DNA of 64,000 bases, taken from an uncultured bacterium. Its GTDB lineage: Bacteria; Planctomycetota; UBA1135; GCA-002686595. Position numbers and translations under genes: made by a program. A model generated the notes under the pieces. It was given only the letters and a program-made list of their open reading frames with translations, searched no databases and was not told the DNA's origin. Within the stretch, counting starts at the first letter, position 1; each line of letters opens with the position of its first letter. Where the stretch lies: the NCBI GenBank assembly GCA_938075305.1, contig CALJGV010000005.1, forward strand, positions 165,390 through 229,389, in the 5' to 3' direction. Positions 61,120 through 64,000 of this stretch are shown piece after piece.

Positions 61120-61398
61120 TCAACGGCCCATGCGGGACGTGCCTTGCCCCTCGAGGACCCGCACCTCCCAGGGCTCGAACGGCCCCCACACGTCCACGTA
61201 CCCGCCCGGCTCCGACGGCACGCGATCGTGGCGGTGTACCGCGCGGAGCGCGGCGGGCAGGGCGTCCTTGGCGCGGACCTCGCCGGCGCGGATCGCCTGG
61301 GAGACCTCCTGGGCTCCGGCGACCACGGTCACCACCAGCGCCGCGCCGAGCGCGAGGGGGCGGCGGAGCGCAGAGGAGGGATAGAGGATGCGCTTCAT
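61120..61398 (-). CDS. Small secreted hypothetical protein
   Basis: A 92-residue protein with a signal-like hydrophobic stretch (LALGAALVVTVVAG, then AQEVSQA). The remainder has no recognised domain, ending in GYVDVWGPFEPWEVRVLEGQ. ATG at 61398 is four bases after the stop of the CARDB lipoprotein, so the pair is likely one operon. It could be a small periplasmic partner of that protein; this is inference. Confidence 0.55.
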   Translation of the reverse strand: MKRILYPSSALRRPLALGAALVVTVVAGAQEVSQAIRAGEVRAKDALPAALRAVHRHDRVPSEPGGYVDVWGPFEPWEVRVLEGQGTSRMGR

Positions 61399-61402
61399 GG
61401 AG

Positions 61403-63763
61403 CTACTGGATGACGTGGGCTTCGGGGTCAACGGCGCTGTTGTTGGACTCGTCGCTCTCCGCGAGCGCCTCGAGGTCGTCGACCAACACGCCGATCCGCC
61501 AGGCCGTCGACGCCACGCCGGGCGGGAGCTGGACGGCGGTGTTGGCGGCGCTGCTACCGCCGATGGCCAGGCTGGAGAGCACGCGGGTCCCCAGCAAGGT
61601 GTCCTCCGCCGGGTCGATGACCTCGTCCTCGGAGAGGTAGATCCCCACCCGGAACGAGCTCGCGTCCAGGTCCCCGTTGTTGGTGACGGTGTGCGCCACG
61701 CTGATGACCTCGCCAGCGGTGAACGGAGACGCGTCGATCACGTCCACGTCCGAGGCCCTGAGGTCCGGCGCCGGGGGCGGCGGGATCTGAACCCGGAAGA
61801 CGCCCGCCGCGTTGAGGCCGTTGTCGGTCTCATCCGACTCGGCGACGACGCCCTGCCAATCCGCGAGGGCGCCGATGGTGTACTCCCCCTCCGGGGTGCC
61901 CAGCGGGATCGCGACCGGCGCGCTGGCGACGGTGGAGAACGCGGCCCCCAGGCCGAACGGGACGAGCCGATCCCCGAGCAGCGTGTCGCTGCTGGTGACG
62001 GTCTCGTCCGTCGAGAGGTAGATGCCGATGCGGAACGCGCCGCACGAGGCGTCGCCCGTGTTTGCCACGCGCGTCACCACCTGGAACGACTCCCCAGGCT
62101 CCGCCACCGACGCGGCCGGGTCCATCAGCTCGGTCACCAGGTTGGGCGCGGCGACGCCGCCCTCCAGCACATCGAGGAGCCCCCCGGCGACCAGGAGGTT
62201 GTTGCCCTCGTTGAGCTCGGGTTCCGTGTTGAGGTCGTCGACCCACAGCCCCACCCGGTAGGACCCCGGGGCGATGCCCCCGGGAACCGGCATGCTCAGC
62301 GACCTCGAGGAGCCGACCCCGACGCTGAGGGGAGAGAGCTCGTGGAAGCCCAGGAGCACGTCGTTGGTCGTGATGGCCGCGTCGCTGGAGAGGTAGACCG
62401 AGACCCGCACGGTCGAGCTCGGCGCGAGCCCGAGGTTGGTCACCTGGTCCTCGATGTTGACCGCCGCGCCCGTGCCGGACTGGACGGCAGAGGGCGAGAA
62501 GCTGAATTGGCTGGCCACGAGGTCGGAGAGCGGCGGCGCCGAGACCGTCAGGCGGCCGAGGCCGATGAGGCCGTTGTTCCCTTCGTCGAGCTCCGCCAGC
62601 AGCTCGGAGCTGTCGGCGTACACGCCCACGAAGTACTCCCCGGGGGGCGTGGCCGACGGCACGGGAATGGACGTCGGACCTGAGTTGGAGACGCTCCCCA
62701 CCGGGAGGAAGCTCTCGGTGCGGGTGCCGATCAGGATGTCCGTCGCCGGGTCGATCGTCGGGTCGTCGGAGAGGTAGACGCCGATCTGGAACAGGGGCGC
62801 CGCGGCGAGCCCCTGGTTCAGGATGGACTCCTCCACCACGATGGACTGCCCGCCCTCCACCGAGGGCGGGGAGAAGCTCACGGAGGCCGCCGCCAGGTCC
62901 GGCTCCGGCGCCGAGGTCACGGCCAGGGTTCCGGGCGCGGCGAGCTCGTTGTTCAGCTCGTCCATCTCGATGATGGCCCCGAGATCGTCCGCAATGGCCC
63001 CGATGAAGTAGGTCCCCGCCGTCACGAAAGCTGGGACCGTCAGGGAGCCGCTGGCGGGGTCCAGCGCGCCCACCTCGAGGTCCAGCACCTGCCGCTGCCC
63101 GATGAGGACGTCGCTCGGGGTGATCAGCGCGTCGTCCGACAGATAGATCCCCACGCGGAAGGCGCCGCTCGTCTCGACGCCCACGTTGCGCACGGCGTCA
63201 TCGACGAGGATGGGCTGGCCGGCCTGGATCTCCACGACGCCGAAGTGGACCGACTCGATGACCAGGTCGGGGCGCTCGGCCTCGGCGACCAGGACCGTGG
63301 CGGTGGAGGCCACGACGTTGTTCCCTTCCGCCTCCTCCAGGAAGGCCCCCTGGTCGTCCGCGACGCAGAGCAGGTAGTAGTCCCCGGCCGGGGTCGTGAC
63401 CGGAATCTGGAGGCTGTCGGATGCGGAGAAGGTCTCACCGGCGGTGAGCGTCAGGAGGCTCCAGGAGAGCAGCCGGACGTCCTGGGCGTCACGCTCGGTG
63501 TCCGCGGAGAGGTAGACGCCGACCTCGAAGGGGGCAGAGGCAAGGGTCCCCTGGTTGGCGACCTCGGCGGTCACCACCACGCTCGAACCCGCCTCGAGGG
63601 ACCAGCTGCCCGGCGTCACTCCCAGGGCCGCCAGGTCCACCCCGGTGGCCGCCACAGCGGTGGATCCTCCTCCGCCGCCGCAGGAGGCGCTCATGCCCGC
63701 TCCCGCGGCCATCAACAAGACCGCCGCCAGTGAGCGGGGACACTCTGAGTCGACGCGCGCCAT
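61403..63763 (-). CDS. CARDB-repeat lipoprotein
   Basis: A 786-residue surface lipoprotein with a lipobox near residue 28 (MSASC, then Gly-rich). The mature chain consists of six CARDB-type (cell-adhesion-related) beta-sandwich repeats of about 120 residues. Their starts are GVDLAALGVTPG, RPDLVIESVHFG, EPDLAAASVSFS, LSDLVASQFSFS, PNLVTELMDPA and APDLRASDVDVI. Each ends with strings like VDDLGAIIEMDELNN or LNEGNN. Such repeats are found in adhesins and S-layer-linked proteins. It has no catalytic motif. First gene of a pair with a small secreted protein. Divergent with the partial gene at 63872 across 108 bases. Confidence 0.88.
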   Translation of the reverse strand: MARVDSECPRSLAAVLLMAAGAGMSASCGGGGGSTAVAATGVDLAALGVTPGSWSLEAGSSVVVTAEVANQGTLASAPFEVGVYLSADTERDAQDVRLLSWSLLTLTAGETFSASDSLQIPVTTPAGDYYLLCVADDQGAFLEEAEGNNVVASTATVLVAEAERPDLVIESVHFGVVEIQAGQPILVDDAVRNVGVETSGAFRVGIYLSDDALITPSDVLIGQRQVLDLEVGALDPASGSLTVPAFVTAGTYFIGAIADDLGAIIEMDELNNELAAPGTLAVTSAPEPDLAAASVSFSPPSVEGGQSIVVEESILNQGLAAAPLFQIGVYLSDDPTIDPATDILIGTRTESFLPVGSVSNSGPTSIPVPSATPPGEYFVGVYADSSELLAELDEGNNGLIGLGRLTVSAPPLSDLVASQFSFSPSAVQSGTGAAVNIEDQVTNLGLAPSSTVRVSVYLSSDAAITTNDVLLGFHELSPLSVGVGSSRSLSMPVPGGIAPGSYRVGLWVDDLNTEPELNEGNNLLVAGGLLDVLEGGVAAPNLVTELMDPAASVAEPGESFQVVTRVANTGDASCGAFRIGIYLSTDETVTSSDTLLGDRLVPFGLGAAFSTVASAPVAIPLGTPEGEYTIGALADWQGVVAESDETDNGLNAAGVFRVQIPPPPAPDLRASDVDVIDASPFTAGEVISVAHTVTNNGDLDASSFRVGIYLSEDEVIDPAEDTLLGTRVLSSLAIGGSSAANTAVQLPPGVASTAWRIGVLVDDLEALAESDESNNSAVDPEAHVIQ

Positions 63764-63871
63764 CGCCCGAACATCCGTTCAGCCCCTTCAGGGCGGGTCC
63801 AATATTCTCCGGACCCAGGATTCGGCCTCTCCAGGGTGGAGCCCAGGCCCTCTCCGGCGCAGGTTCTTGCC

Positions 63872-64000
63872 ATGTCCAGTCACCCTCCTGATCCCGGCGG
63901 GCCCCTCCTCTGCATCCCCACGGAGTTCGAGCGGTCCATCCTCGAGCGCGTCGCGCCGGACCTGTTCACGGCCGAAGGGGGCCCGGGGGTCGAGCTCGTC
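63872..64000 (+). CDS. Partial gene, possible nucleoside hydrolase/phosphorylase
   Basis: Only 43 codons are visible (MSSHPPDPGGPLLCIPTEFE, then RSILERV), and the gene runs off the right edge. The phrase LLCIPTEFE at the start of a protein recalls the N-terminus of futalosine/MTA-type nucleosidases (MqnB-like), in which an N-terminal strand ends in a TEFE turn. That evidence is thin, so the product should be taken as tentative. Divergent from the CARDB lipoprotein. Confidence 0.35.
   Translation, partial: MSSHPPDPGGPLLCIPTEFERSILERVAPDLFTAEGGPGVELV

Overview
This is a very GC-rich, gene-dense bacterial window of 64 kb. It holds 51 protein genes and no rRNA, tRNA or CRISPR array that I could see. 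The gene set points to a Planctomycetota-like organism: DUF1573, DUF1080 and DUF1028 proteins, several secreted HEAT-repeat and von Willebrand A proteins, an ECF sigma factor with a Cys-containing tail coupled to a Ser/Thr kinase, and a secreted protein ending in a domain I associate with planctomycete genomes. This is inference from gene content, since no marker RNA is present. Most genes are core or chromosomal in style. I see no integrase, transposase, phage genes or plasmid functions.

Left part (1-12,000): arginase (cut by the window edge), a secreted HEAT protein, phosphomanno/glucomutase and a zinc-ribbon/coiled-coil/HEAT membrane protein, followed by a small TPR protein. Next comes an operon on the minus strand: mnmA, a VWA membrane protein and a HEAT lipoprotein. 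It diverges from yajC and yraN. Middle-left part (12,000-25,600): a membrane-anchored HTH protein, a translation-coupled trio (histidine kinase and two CNNM/CBS transporters), then a type IV pilus motor cluster (PilB, PilT, PilB, PilC) with a DUF1573 protein upstream.

Centre (25,600-42,400): a kinase/sigma-factor pair, a degenerate GGDEF protein, the rplM-rpsI-yebC group, an FtsQ-like gene with a polytopic membrane protein, a Ski2-like helicase, a probable pseudo-hydrolase, a radical SAM protein, DUF2237 and a secreted protein.

Right part (42,400-64,000): a compact beta-glucan locus (sugar porter, GH16 endoglucanase, and a large cytoplasmic protein resembling GH94/GH149 phosphorylases). Together these would cut laminarin-like glucan outside the cytoplasm, import oligosaccharides and phosphorolyse them inside. 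Then follow a full-length RecQ, and a three-gene molybdenum hydroxylase whose FAD subunit carries the four-Cys loop typical of 4-hydroxybenzoyl-CoA reductase. After these come a secreted DUF1028 protein, a DUF1080 lipoprotein, a stand-alone proteasome-beta-like peptidase, a short RecQ paralog with an eroded zinc site, and a six-repeat CARDB lipoprotein.

Functions are assigned by reading motifs only; no database search was run. Start codons were chosen from signal peptides, overlaps and family lengths, and several are uncertain, as stated in the entries.
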